A DNA stretch of 64,000 nt from Branchiostoma floridae. Lineage: Eukaryota > Chordata > Leptocardii > Amphioxiformes > Branchiostomatidae. Position 1 is the first letter of the stretch, and each line of letters opens with the position of its first letter. Shown piece after piece: positions 24,128 through 36,100 of the stretch. A program made the translations under genes and the position numbers. The stretch lies in assembly GCF_000003815.2 (NCBI RefSeq), contig NC_049987.1, forward strand, positions 14,230,266 through 14,294,265. Reading direction: 5' to 3'. The notes beneath the pieces are model-generated. The model was not told where the DNA came from, did not search any database, and saw only the letters and a program-made list of their open reading frames with translations.

Positions 24128-25400
24128 AAATCTATAAATCATTTCCCGCTTAATCATAAGGCCAGATTAGTTTAATTTATGATTATGATTATAGATTTGA
24201 AGCTATGTGTTATTCATTGTGGTAACTTTTATGCATATGAGTATAAGGCAGCCATATATGTACAGTATTTGTATATAGATAAGATGGCAGTACAAATGGA
24301 AAAAGTTTCAGCTATGTTTACAATTGAAAATGTGTATGGGCCATGTACTAATCAAATGTAGTTGATCTGCCAACCAATTTTTCTTGTGTTTTAACGATAT
24401 CAGCTTTGCAGTGGCAATGGTTATAAACTTGTTATCGTGTCCTTGTGTGAATATCAGCATTTAAATGGAAAGCAGACATAACGAATAGATCTACAATCGA
24501 GAACCTACTACACTGACACACACACACACACGTATCAGAAGAAACTACCACTGTGTGGTGTTTAGTAGAAACTGCTTCTGCTTCTTGAATTTGATCCATG
24601 ACGCACTTTCCCATATATTTGCTGTGTACGATCCTTTAAAAAGGACAATAGAGCACCATTAGTGATCTTAAAAGGGCCAAAAGGCACATCTTTCCTTACA
24701 CTTGAGACGTTTACAATATACTCGGAGCATTTCTCCGAATGCGTTACGAAATCTCAGGAAGAAAGGAAGTCCTGGGGACATGGTCACTTCTTGGATTTCA
24801 ACATAAACAATCAGGCGTGACATATATCTGTGTAATAAACAAGATCACACACAAGTGCTCGTGTAATACAAGCTGGTAACATTATCTTCAAACAGGCACC
24901 TTTTTACCTGAACATCACGACACAGATCTCAAAGGCACCTTTAAAGGGGCATTCCACTCCAGAAGCGGGTATCATAATTCATTAGAGAATAAATTGTTAT
25001 GCTTGAATCAAGTTTGTTTTGTCAAATGTACCATGAGTTGAAGCCTGAACGCAGGGCGTGCATTATAGGGATCGACTTCTTGAATTCCCCGCTAGTCCCT
25101 AGCTTACCAACAATCCCAGAATTCAATGCGCATGGTGTGTTACGGACGGGCTGGATCGACAAAGCCGCCAAGGACTCTTCCAGTTGAAAAGGTTGGTACT
25201 GGCAGAAATTTCGATGTTAGGTGCTCAGAATTGCTTTTAGGGCTAGACTAAATATGTGTGCACAACCTCTATCAGAACTGGTAGGCAAACGCGTTCCAAT
25301 CATTATTTGCGGGCCATTCTGCAGCGATCTGCCAATATGTAGATAGTCATTTTTAGATAGCAGAATGGTCCGTAAAAAGTTGCCAAATTTCTGTATTCCG
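24128..25400. other. Intergenic region, no gene recognised
   Basis: Short (CA)n tract near 24518, scattered weak reading frames without domain resemblance, and an AAAGGGGCATTCCACTCC stretch near 24942 that looks repeat-derived. Nothing else supportable. Confidence 0.4.
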
Positions 25401-26390
25401 AGGTTCGCTGAGCATCAGACTTTTTGTGTACCTTCCTAAATGTCCGATAGTAATTTTACCGTTTTCGGTTTGCTCTCACTCACTCGTACCGAGATATTGG
25501 GCCCGAAACTGACCATGAAAGTAGCGTGTTTACTGTTAGCGGCGTCATTTTTAGCCTCCACCAGGCCTTGCTACGGGGGTGCGTGGATCGTACAATTCGG
25601 GAAAAAAATCGGGAAGTGGCCAAGGGAATCAGTCCACGATTAGATTCACATTTCCCCTCCACGGCCGACCAACCTCTCTGGTAGCAAACCCTTGCCTTTG
25701 GCAAATTATTCTCCTTATGAAACCGGCGTAGTCAGTCTGGTATTGAGGCTATCCATTTTTTTGTTTTGACATACGTCACATCCACGTGTATGGCGACAAG
25801 CGACTACTTTCAGCTCTCACTACAGTGCTAAAATCTCTGCATCCCGGAAAGCTAAGGTCTTCAAACGTTTTGTGTACATTCCTTAACTGTTTGATAGTAA
25901 CTCGACTGCTTTCGTTAAATTTGTAGTTATACCGTTTACGAGAAATTGGGCCTGAAATTGACCTTGCATTCAGAGTGTTTTCGGCTAGCTACGCCATTTT
26001 TTGTTGACATGTGATGACCTAGTTTACTACAGTGATAATATCTCTGCATCCTGAAAAGCTAAGGTCTTCAAACTTTTTATGTGCATTCCTAAATGTTTGA
26101 TAGTGACTCGACTACTTTTGTTAAGCTCGTAGTTATACAGTTTACGAGAAATCGGGCCCCAAAATCGGCCTTGCATTCAGAAGTGTTCACGGCCACGCCA
26201 TTTTTGTTGACATACGATTACCAAACTTTTACATTGTATTCAAGTGCTAACATCTCTGTATTCCCCAAAACTACGGTCTTCAAACTTTTTGTGTACATTC
26301 CAAAATGTCTGGTAGTCACTCGACTGCCTGTAGTTGTACAATTTACAAGAAATTGTTCCCAAGGTTGGCTAAGAATAGATAGCAGACACC
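25400..26390. repeat. Degenerate tandem array, period about 205-212 bp
   Basis: The block CATTCCTAAATGT-TTGATAGT-ACTCGACT, then GTAGTTATACAGTTTACGAG and GAAAT-GGGCC, followed by a GCCATTTTTGTTGACAT segment, recurs. The TGTTTGATAG-type word stands at about 25441, 25889, 26094 and 26306. The first interval is about two periods long, so one unit is diverged or interrupted. No coding capacity is conserved between units. Confidence 0.8.
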
Positions 26391-26506
26391 ACCGGAAGTG
26401 CAGGATTTGCAGAATTCCATAGCATGCAATAATGTCATAGAGTTCCATGTCTTTAAAATTATGCATGAACTGGTGCATAACTGCCACTTCTGTTTTTGTT
26501 TGATAG

Positions 26507-27526
26507 AAAAGAGAAGGACGTGGTCGAGGAAAAGCCCAAGTCGAAAGGTAAGTAATTTTTAATTTCATTACTAGTAGAAAAGTGTCCTCATGTGCCTACT
26601 TACATGTATGTATATTTATTTCTTAAAATGACAACACTGGACTGGATTTGTCAAGGGACATGATATGTTTGGTAAGATTACTTGTTCTGGTAAAAAAGAT
26701 TGACAGAAGTATATGATTTGGGCTAATGGACTAGGCACTGGTATACCTTAAAGTCAAACCAAAATATTTATTGCACTAACAGATTTTGTAGTGCATGCCA
26801 AATTTAATCATTATTCATGACAAGCTTACAATTGCTTCTTTCCTGGGAGGGACTCTGAAATTAATATAAGAAATGTTCTCTGTTTTGGCATGTAAAAGAA
26901 TATGTGGCTACTATACTGTATAGTAGCTAGTGTAAATCTATATTTAAAACCTTTCAAATATCCGATTTAAGAATTATAGTCAGTACAGTAATATATATTG
27001 GGTGCAGAAATGTGCTAAGCACTGTTATAAGTGATATATTCTTTTGTAGGCAGCCCAGAAGCCATTCTTGCTTGCTTGCATGCTTGATGGATGTTATATT
27101 CAGAAAAGCCATCTTGGAGTTGGGTGATGTTGTAATACTAAGATCATACTAATAGTTCATGTATGGTCGATTTCAGCAAAAGGTTGACATGGAAGAGTCA
27201 GTTTTTGCATGGAAAGGGAGATGGAGTTTGTAAATTTCAGCCTCTCTTGTTATTCATGATTGTCATTTTTAACATAGATGCAAATGTGGCCTAGTATTAT
27301 TTTGTCATCAATGAATATCTTAATCACAAGCACATTGTTGACTTCAGAATATATTCTTTGCAGTTGACCTAAGGCAGCGGTTGGACTACAGTAAGAGGCT
27401 AGGAGACTATGTGGTCAAAAACATCTATGAGAAGAAACAGGACTACACTTTCAAAAAGAAAGGTGTTGAAGGCTGTCATACACAGGCGTCGGGAGTTTTG
27501 TGGTGGCTAGGTGCTCCAAAAGCCTG
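26507..27526 (+). CDS. Unrecognised gene, two phase-compatible exons
   Basis: Exon 26507-26547 has acceptor TGATAG and donor GTAAGT and encodes KEKDVVEEKPKSK. It splices in matching phase to an exon starting at 27364 after TTTGCAG, which encodes VDLRQRLDYSKRLGDY followed by VVKNIYEKKQDYTFKKKG. Read through, the frame stops at 27524-27526. A splice donor GTGTTG after KKK (about 27462) is possible but weak. The first exon begins mid-codon, so a 5' exon upstream is expected but was not found. The peptide is lysine-rich, basic and probably helical. I do not recognise a family. The consistent phase and the low chance of such a charged frame favour a real gene. Confidence 0.5.
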
Positions 27527-29800
27527 ACTTTCCAGGCCAGACAATAAAACTGCCATTGCACAGTACCGTTCAAGGTTTACAGGCTAGTAAACGAGTCTCG
27601 TTTGGAACTCTACTGTTTTCATGGTCATGTTTTCTCATTTTTGTTATGTTTTTTTTAGCATACATGCTTTATATGACAAAACTACATGTAGTTTCTGTTT
27701 TGAACATTTCAAAACTGCTGCTCCTATTTCTCTTAGACACAAGAAATGTGAAAATATAAATATTAATTCATGAACATGCAACTTGAACATGTTGGCAGTA
27801 GCCCATATACTTCAGGTTAAATCCAGGTAGATCCTGATATACTGATTTTATATGACAGGCTATATTATTATGTTAATAAGGACAAGTTCCCATTGTATAT
27901 CCAGTGGATCATTTTATTCATAAATATCCTGCCTACATATGTCAGAAACAAATGCTGTTTTACAACAATATATGTGTGTCCACCAAAGTTTTCCCTGCCT
28001 ATTTTTGAAAATTACAGAGAAATGTAATTGTATATTGATATAATATACATGTCTTTCTTGCTGTATATCTAGTTCAAAGGAATATGAAAATAAGGATACT
28101 TAATATGTTCAAGGTTTCTATTTGGCCTGTTGTATAAACCATGAATAGGTAGATAAATTTATACAGGTGAGGTAGATAGATGTCCGCATTTGGTTGAATG
28201 TACCTGTTATAGTGCAAATAATGTGGAAACTGTGTAACACTGTTATCAAGATTGTTTTATTTTAGCAGTAAAGCCTCACCCTAATTCTAATTCTAACCCC
28301 AAGCTTAACAAGAATGGATAACCCTAACAGTAAAAAGTTAGTAGAATACAGATTTATAGATCACTCTCTGGTTTAACGTCAGATCAATTTAGCAATTGAA
28401 CATGTGGTGGCGAAATATCTTAACAGGAAAATGTCCTATGTAATTAGTCTCATCTTTAGAGGGATAAGTCTGTCTTATTTTGGTGACTGCACAGGCTGGA
28501 ACCACGCGCCACACTGATCTCCCAAGATGATTCTTGTGGACCCAGCACGAAAACTGTCTGTACACTGACAGTTGTAAGATTCTGGGAGAAACAAAAATGC
28601 ATGTAAATTGTAATGTTATATTTTTTTTGTATTAAAAGATTGCAACAAGTACACTGCTTGCCATTTTGTTTCAATCTGGTTATTTTCAGATCTTGGTATT
28701 GCCCTAACAGCCCCCCCTCCAAACATTTCCAACTTTTCACACTAAATTGGTGGCACAAGTTATCACAAAACTGTCCATTTCTTCACACAAAAAGTACCGG
28801 AAACGAGGTTTAAAAACTTTTAGGTGCACAACATATCAGGTAATATACTGTAGTGAAAAAAGGTTCCTGAAAAATTTTAGTATGATTCATACTTACTAAG
28901 TTCAGAATGGTGCAGGTAAAATTTGTCTGGTGCAGGTAATTTCCAATGTTACCTGCACCAGTGCAGGTATACAAAAAAAACAGTATTTTGAGTTCTGCTA
29001 CTAGATTTATATACAGGTCACAAATTCGACCACATGCGGCTATGTTTCCGTAAGCTCACCATCGTGCGACCCCACACACAGAAACACAAAATCTACATTT
29101 ACCTATTTCTCAATGGCTCCCTGACATCTTCCAGTCCAAGTCATTTTGTCACTGTAGATAATATGTTAAGTGCAGTTTTCAGTGCAGACCTCATGAGACG
29201 GGATGGAATTCCTCGTGTAGCTTGACGCATTTCAGCTGGCTACGGCCGCTCCCGACGCCCATACCGCTGCGATCGGGGTTGCTGTGGTCCACGGGATCTG
29301 TCAGCTCACGAAGGTCGTGGCAACACATACACTCACACACTGTAGGCTGCAGTTGTAGTCATCGCATCTGCACCATATGCTTCTTGGCGCTAGCATGCAT
29401 GCAACCCACCGTCTCGTAATCCCGGCCGTCTCATGCCGCCTCTGGTTGCGTGGCGGTCCCAGCAAAGGCTTCTGCAGGCTGATTGTTCTCATCGCTACTC
29501 TCCGACTCTCCAGAATCACGTTCAGGCTCATATGCGTATGGCATAATGTAGTCTGGGTCGAACTAGTCTGAGCCACGGCCGCCTGAGTCCGCCATGACAC
29601 TTTGTCGTCTGCTTCGTGTTTTGATCTGTGCGGATGCCCATATTTGGAAAACCCGTCACTTCAATGAGGATACAAAAGTTTGTACATACATGTACTACTA
29701 GTACTTTATTGACTTCATCTCAATTTTAACAGTCTGAGAGAGATCTTTTAGCTACGAAAAAAGACTTTCAAGCTCACCCTTATAAGCAGTACGTAACGGT
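27527..29800. other. Intergenic region with small repeats
   Basis: AT-rich to 28.9 kb, then GC-richer around 29.2-29.6 kb. It contains a hairpin with GTGCAGGTA words at 28927-28961. No coding sequence could be supported. Confidence 0.4.
28927..28961. repeat. Inverted repeat of CTGGTGCAGGTAA
   Basis: Perfect 13-bp arms (28927-28939 and 28949-28961) around a 9-nt loop. The word TGCAGGTA also occurs just before (about 28911) and just after (about 28962), four times in 60 bp. Confidence 0.8.
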
Positions 29801-29808
29801 TGGTGACT

Positions 29809-29937
29809 GGAGGTGGTTGTTTCAGAACAGTGAGTTGAAACACGGTGTTTATGTGGCTTATGACTGGAGGTGGTTGTTTCAGAACAGTGGGTTGTAACAC
29901 GGTGTTTATGTGGCTTATGACTGGAGATGGTTGACTG
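29809..29937. repeat. 57-bp tandem repeat, about 2.3 units
   Basis: A unit beginning TGACTGGAGGTGGTTG, continuing TTTCAGAACAGTG, AACACGGTGTTTATG and TGGCTTA, is repeated with a few substitutions. It creates overlapping minus-strand frames that are artefacts of the repeat. Confidence 0.9.
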
Positions 29938-30059
29938 CACCAGGTGGTTACCCTGCCAGGTTTGACTGTATCATCCATGCTACCAATGCAAATCTGTCAC
30001 CCAGTTCTTACTACATTTGTACTAGTATTAGTATTACAATGTAGCACTACCTGTAATTC

Positions 30060-30065
30060 TTTATT
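30060..30065 (-). promoter_or_regulatory. Candidate MRPS15 polyadenylation signal
   Basis: AATAAA on the minus strand, about 150 nt after the MRPS15 stop codon. Confidence 0.5.
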
Positions 30066-30210
30066 GGTCTCTAGCACTAGTATCAAATCAAATTATCATG
30101 ATACACTACATGTAGTACAAGCAAATGAAACTTCATAAGACACTGGTACTGTACTGAGGACATTTTACCACTGCTTGCTTCATAGAAGTTATAGAAAGTG
30201 GTCACTTCTG

Positions 30211-32866
30211 CTATTTTCCTACAGTAAGAGTAGATGATACAGCTTCGCCCCCCTCCCCTTCCTCTGAGGCAGCAAGTGCTGCTGCCTCTTCCTCTTCTTT
30301 TCTCCTCCTGCGAATTTCTGCGAAGATCTTCTGTCGGTGTTCTTGGAGCAGCTGTCCTTTCTTGGTCAATTTCCTTAGGACCTGCTCGGAGTCCATGAGG
30401 TCTAGGGTGATGCCGAGCTCGCGACAGACCAGCTGGAAGCTCTCGTAGTTCGTCTTGCGGAGCTCCCGGAGCAGCTTGTCCCGCTTCTGTTGCTTGATGA
30501 GCATCAGCTGTTTCTGAAAGGTGTTCTGTAAAGAACCAAATGAGGCAAATTATGTTTGTTTCAAATGAAACTGCTTTCCATGTACGTTTGTGCTAGTGAA
30601 ATTCTTTACAACTTCTAAGTAGTAAGGCAACATTTTTGCAGGTTTTCCCCATAGCCTTTTGTCAAGCTACTCACACACAATACTATACCATTAGGCTTGC
30701 CCTACAATATTGTATGCAAATAAAGGGGGAAAATCACATATTATCACAAACCTGTAGTTGTTTGCTTTTAAGATCTGCTATAATTCTATGCTCTGATTGG
30801 TTTAAGGCAGTTCTAAGCTCTGATTGGTTCCTGACAGAAGAGGACATACCAGCAAAAACTATATGTTTTCCACATCATGTTACTTTTGATCTAATTTTAT
30901 ATTTATGTACATGTATGTCTGGGGTTACTCCTAGAGCACAATGAAAAGTGCCAACATTAGGCTATATGTCACCCCTGGTAAAATTAAAATAAATGAACAA
31001 ACAAAAATAACTAACAGTTTCATTTGCCCAGCAGGAAAGTTAGAAGAATCAGAAAAGTTTGCAGATTTCTTTAAAAGGTTTAAAGTAAGGAACTGCAGCC
31101 CAGTAACTTGTCAACGTACCTTCTTGTCTTTCTCTTGAGCTTCTTGCAGAGCTCGCAGATTTATTGTCATATATGCAACTGCAAAACAGTACAATAATAT
31201 TTTGTGAAAAAAAACAGCATTAGATAAAAGACAATTGTACATCACTTTCTTTCTAAACAGATTTGTCTTTATGTTTCTTAAAGGTACGATAAAAAAATAA
31301 TCAAGGGTAACAATATCAAGATATACAAAATGTACATCAATCTATCATCACCAAAGTGCTTTCATAGAAAAACTTGTACGCAAGACTTACTTCTGACTTC
31401 AAGTGAGTTGTTGTCATTTGGATGCTTCTGAACCCGTCTGATCATGTCTTGTTTCAGGAAATTCACCTTTTCAGCCTAGATATAGAAATGCAAATGTACA
31501 TGTATTTGACAAAAAGAAGATGTATGTCCAAACCTACACATACTTGACCAGCCACACGCAGACCATGTATGCATGTAAACAAAAGGTGCCCTTAAATTTC
31601 ATTTTTTCAAATCTTAAAAACTGAATCTTTCTAGACTTTGGGGTTATTTGTTGCTTTTTCAGAACGGGGGAAATTAATGATCAAAACAAAACAAAACAAA
31701 GATATATTACGTAATCAGAAAAAAAGGTGTAGGAGAAATACTTACATTGCTGGCAAACTCAAGACTGAAGATTCTTTTGATGGTGTCATCAGCCCTAAAA
31801 CAACATCAGATTCAGAATAAATGTAAACCTAGTGCATAGTCTAAAAATCACTCTTTTTCTTAAATATGACCCTAGTGACTAGGGTCATATTTCTTGCAGC
31901 AACATGGTACAGAAAAAGACTGAGAATTATCATTGTACTAGAAATTATACTTACGTCTGTAACTCTTTGCTCTTCTCCCAACCTACTTTAAACTGAGTCA
32001 GATCCAGTCCCTCCAGCTGGCTGATGATTTTTACCTTCCTGGCTATTGGAGGCAAATATAAGCATGTGACATTTGATTGGTTGGCAGGTTTGTTGGTATG
32101 ATTAAAATTTGAGTTACAATGGGCAATTGTAATAAACTAATTAAAATTGACAATCAAAAGGGTGAAAACAAGGAATATGAGAGAACAATACTAAATGTTA
32201 CTTGATTGAAAATATTTGTAAGTCAATTTCCTGATATCTTAAAAAGTATGTTTCTTAAATATGCAAATAAAACTGACAAAAAAGAACTCTATTCGAAATG
32301 TGTTATTGATGAGGATTTGAATGTTTTAGTAGTAAAGTTTTTGCTGCCACAAAATAAATACAATATCATAATACATACATATAAAAGTATGTTAAATTTT
32401 CTTACCTTCTCGTAGCTTCTTCTCCCTCTGCTTACGTTTCACCGCATGCCTCTGTTGGACGTGCATTTGGCTAGAGGTGTGGACTGTGAGATACATGGAT
32501 TGAATAATAAATTATGAAAATCATAACTTTAGCTGCTGTAAGTAAGTAAGTAAGCAGTAAGTAAGCAATACCCCTCCCACATGAACAGACACTTATTCTT
32601 CTTTCGACACATAATTCACAGAGAAAATGACAACATCAAGAACAGAAAAATCAGATCTATAACATTGATTTCACTTCCTAATTTGACTCTCAGAATTTTC
32701 CAAACCCATGATTTTTTCACTCACTTGGCTGTGTCCTTGCTACACATGGAAGTTGTCCGCCATCCCTGACTGCTGGCGAGTTCCCTCCAACCGTATTACT
32801 ACAAACTGCAGGGACAAACCTCGACTTTGAGGAAATTGTGAGGCGCATAAGCCTTTGGGTCAGCAT
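30211..32866 (-). CDS. MRPS15: Mitochondrial small ribosomal subunit protein uS15m
   Basis: Seven minus-strand exons, in transcript order: 32866-32725, 32483-32406, 32042-31955, 31794-31746, 31475-31391, 31178-31120 and 30525-30211. They total 816 nt, 271 residues (human about 257). The N-terminus MLTQRLMRLTISSKSRF is Arg/Ser/Thr-rich and lacks acidic residues, as in a mitochondrial import signal. The S15 core is NDNNSLEVRIAYMTINLRAL (bacterial form has GSPEVQIA), followed by LIKQQKRDKLLRELRKTNYESF and CRELGI, the S15 signature. The C-terminus is a Glu/Ala-rich extension. The acceptor at 32483 was preferred to one 13 nt downstream because it keeps phase with the strong donor GTGAGTG. The role is rRNA binding in the mitoribosomal platform. 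Confidence 0.93.
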
Positions 32867-33199
32867 TTTGACTCACAATTACGTCTTGATGCTACGTATA
32901 TTGGAGAAAATCGTGAATTTTTGCAAAGACGTCGGGATTTCTTTCACTTTGCCTCCATGATTTTTCGAGAAAGGTCATGACACATAGCACCCACAAGCAA
33001 CGATATAAAACAACAACAAAAAATCGGACTTTAATACAAAGCCATATAATGAATTAATTTTCGTAGTGAAATCTATTTTTTATCTTATATTATATCTTTG
33101 TGAGGCACATTATAGTTATTTGTTGCGGTACATTTCGGTTTTATAAGATATGGCTTCGTGTTGTTTAGATGCAGTGTAAAGTACTGTATATTGTGCAAG
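32867..33199. promoter_or_regulatory. Bidirectional promoter interval MRPS15/DDX18
   Basis: The two start codons point away from each other and are 333 bp apart, so both promoters and 5' UTRs must fit here. No TATA box is convincing. Head-to-head housekeeping pairs of this kind usually share a promoter. Confidence 0.75.
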
Positions 33200-36100
33200 A
33201 TGGCCGACCACATGAAGAAAATTCGGAGGAAATTGCAACAAAGAGAAAAGAAGAAAAAGCGTGAGTATAAACACCATATTTTCGATGATGTGTCATGATA
33301 AAACTTTGATCTATCAGTCGATCACCAGTTACATAATATTGAACATTGGAAAGGGAATTGATTACATATTTTCGGCGTTGTGGGAGGGGGGCGAAAGTTC
33401 CTGAACACGTGCAAACATGATCCAACTGACGCCGTTTGGAATTTTAGGTGTATGTTTGAAAATAATACATGATACGATAAAATAATGAAATTGCAGGACT
33501 AAAAGGCTGCTTTTTATGTATGCTCAGACGTTGAATGTATGTGCATAAGCATAGCAGTTAAACTATAAATATTTATGATGCAGTAGTGGTGAAAACACAT
33601 GTATGGTGAAATATTTAAGAACTGTGATACATGTGTAATTTTGACGTTTCTTCGTTTCAGTAACTTCTACTACTGAATTGGAGAAGGAGGAAACTAACAA
33701 CGAGATCCTGCAACAAGAAAGTGAAGTTGGAAATGATGATGTTACGGAAACATCTGTTCAAAATGGTAAGTAGATATATCATATACTGTAATTAATTTGG
33801 CAGTAGGGAGCAAATGGAGTCTCCACATTTGTTTTAAGGTCATGGTTGAAACAAGGTGGTAGAAGGCAGAACAAGCCGTTTTGTTTTAAGTTTGCGGTGA
33901 ACAGGTCACCGTGAAAACCACTGCAAAACTTCTGCGTATACAGTATTACTGTGTATCAGTTACATTATGGTACCTATAGTACTATTCTTAAAGCCTGGCA
34001 TCTATTCATATTTTTCAAAGCAGGTATCAAGAATTTGGTCAGAACTTCAGAAGGTATAATTACTTTAAATGCCTGTTTGAATACTATTATTACCATGCTG
34101 CAGACTGCATAGTACCATGCAACTTGGAGCCAATCAAAGCTCTTTGCTTATAATTACATATTAGGCAAACACCAGTCACTCCTGTGTTGATAAGTGTTCG
34201 TCTATTCTGCTGGAAAGCGATCAGAGGAACGAACTCGAGCTAGAATAGAATGGATACCAGGACAGGCTATCAGGAGTTGTATGTGTAATACCTTCAACAA
34301 TCATTGAACAAAGAATACACACTGGGCAACATCTATCCAGGCAACATGACCAATGATTATGTTTTCTATCATTATCAGGTACTTCGGGTACAGAAGGGAG
34401 TTCTGAAGACAGGAAGCCTGACACGTCTCAGTCTGAGAAGAAGAAGAAGAAAAAGAAGAGAAAAGTAGAGAAATTGGATGAGTCAACCACAACGGAAACT
34501 CCCGATGGTAAGGAGGAATTCCATCAAATGTTGAATGCTGAACAAACAGTGTACTTGCAGTACTGCCGTTTGGTAGCTTTAAATATGAAACCAGTAGTTC
34601 GTTGTCCATACAACTGAAGATAACTTAGAATTACAGGCTCACAGATGACCCTTGTCAAACACTAAGGTCAACTTACGTTTTCTCTTGCCCTGATTTTTCA
34701 CAGCAAAAGTTGCTAGGAACTCAGAGGAGCAGACCTCCCCACACACAGACAGTACCGAAGAGAAGCAGGAACAACCACAACCACAGGAAAAACAAGCAGA
34801 GACAAAAAAGCCCACTGGTATGGAAAAATGTACAGATTACGTATACTGTACAGTATAATACTAGTAGCACAGGAACTTAGGAATCTTACAACACAGTACT
34901 TTCAATCTTTATTTGTCTAATTAACATAGCTAAAAGCTACATTTACTTTCTACTTTAAGATTTTCCTTCACCTCAGTTGTTGTTTTGTTTTGTAAACCAA
35001 ACAATAGTTATGTACAGTATTTAGATTAAATAAGAGTATTAAAGATCAGACTGTAAGGTTTGGTCCACTCACACCAGGATGGATCCCTAGTCTTTTCAGT
35101 AAGTCAACAACTCCAGCCAGTGTAGTAGCCACAAGATCAACTTACCACTGCTTTACCTTACCTGCTTATCATTTATTCTATCACAGCCATGAGAGGACCG
35201 GTGACAGATGTGCCCTTCTCATCCCTGGAGGAGACAGTGTGTGAGCCCACCCTGAAGGGCGTGGCTGACATGAGCTTCACCTGTATGACTGAGATACAGG
35301 CCAAGAGCATCCCTCCTCTCCTAGAGGGCAGGTGAGAAACTCTACCTCATCATTCCTTCTTGAAAACTCTCAGTTGGTGATCTTTCTTTCATATTCTCTT
35401 CAAACTAATGATTTAGAGTGAAAGTTCATACCGCCGCCTACACTGTGTAAGTAGTTGAATTAGCCAAAGCAAAAAAAAAGGGTATGAAAAAGAATTGAAA
35501 AGAAAATGAACTCTTCACAAAAAACTTACAATTTGTGATACAAGCAAGATACTACAAATTGTAAGCAATAGTACCCCACTATTGAAATATACACGTGTGT
35601 CCACTACTATGAAACAGAATAGCAGTAATACTGATGTACAGAGAATTGTAAAATATTTATTGTGATTTTGTGCTCACATCAGTTTGTGGTAAATTATCAC
35701 CACAGACTTGATAGTTGATACCACTCTAAAATGATTTACATTAACACATTTTCCTCCACCCTGTCCGCCATTAGAGACATCCTTGCTGCAGCTAAGACAG
35801 GAAGTGGGAAGACTCTGGCCTTCCTCATCCCAGCTGTGGAGCTCATGTACAAGCTCAAGTTCATGCCTAGGAATGGTGAGCCCTTAAATACCATCAACAC
35901 TGATGATATCTTATTGTAAGATATTATCGTTGTTGGGCCTTGTAATTTCATATTTCCAGTATCCTTGGCCAATGGATAAAGTGTAAAAAAATTGGGCCCT
36001 CTGGCAGCTTCCTTTATACTACAGATTACAAGCAGTTCTGCTTTGGTAGACATTTGAACTCTTTTCTACAGATCTGTAATGCTGTTGCTTAACTTGCTGC

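Noticed and set aside
29748-29978. Minus-strand frame with repeated Pro/His units
   Set aside because: Produced by the 57-bp tandem repeat.
32470-32483. Alternative MRPS15 exon 2 acceptor 13 nt downstream
   Set aside because: It would need the weaker donor GTGAAA to keep frame. The chosen pair closes the 816-nt reading frame with a strong donor.
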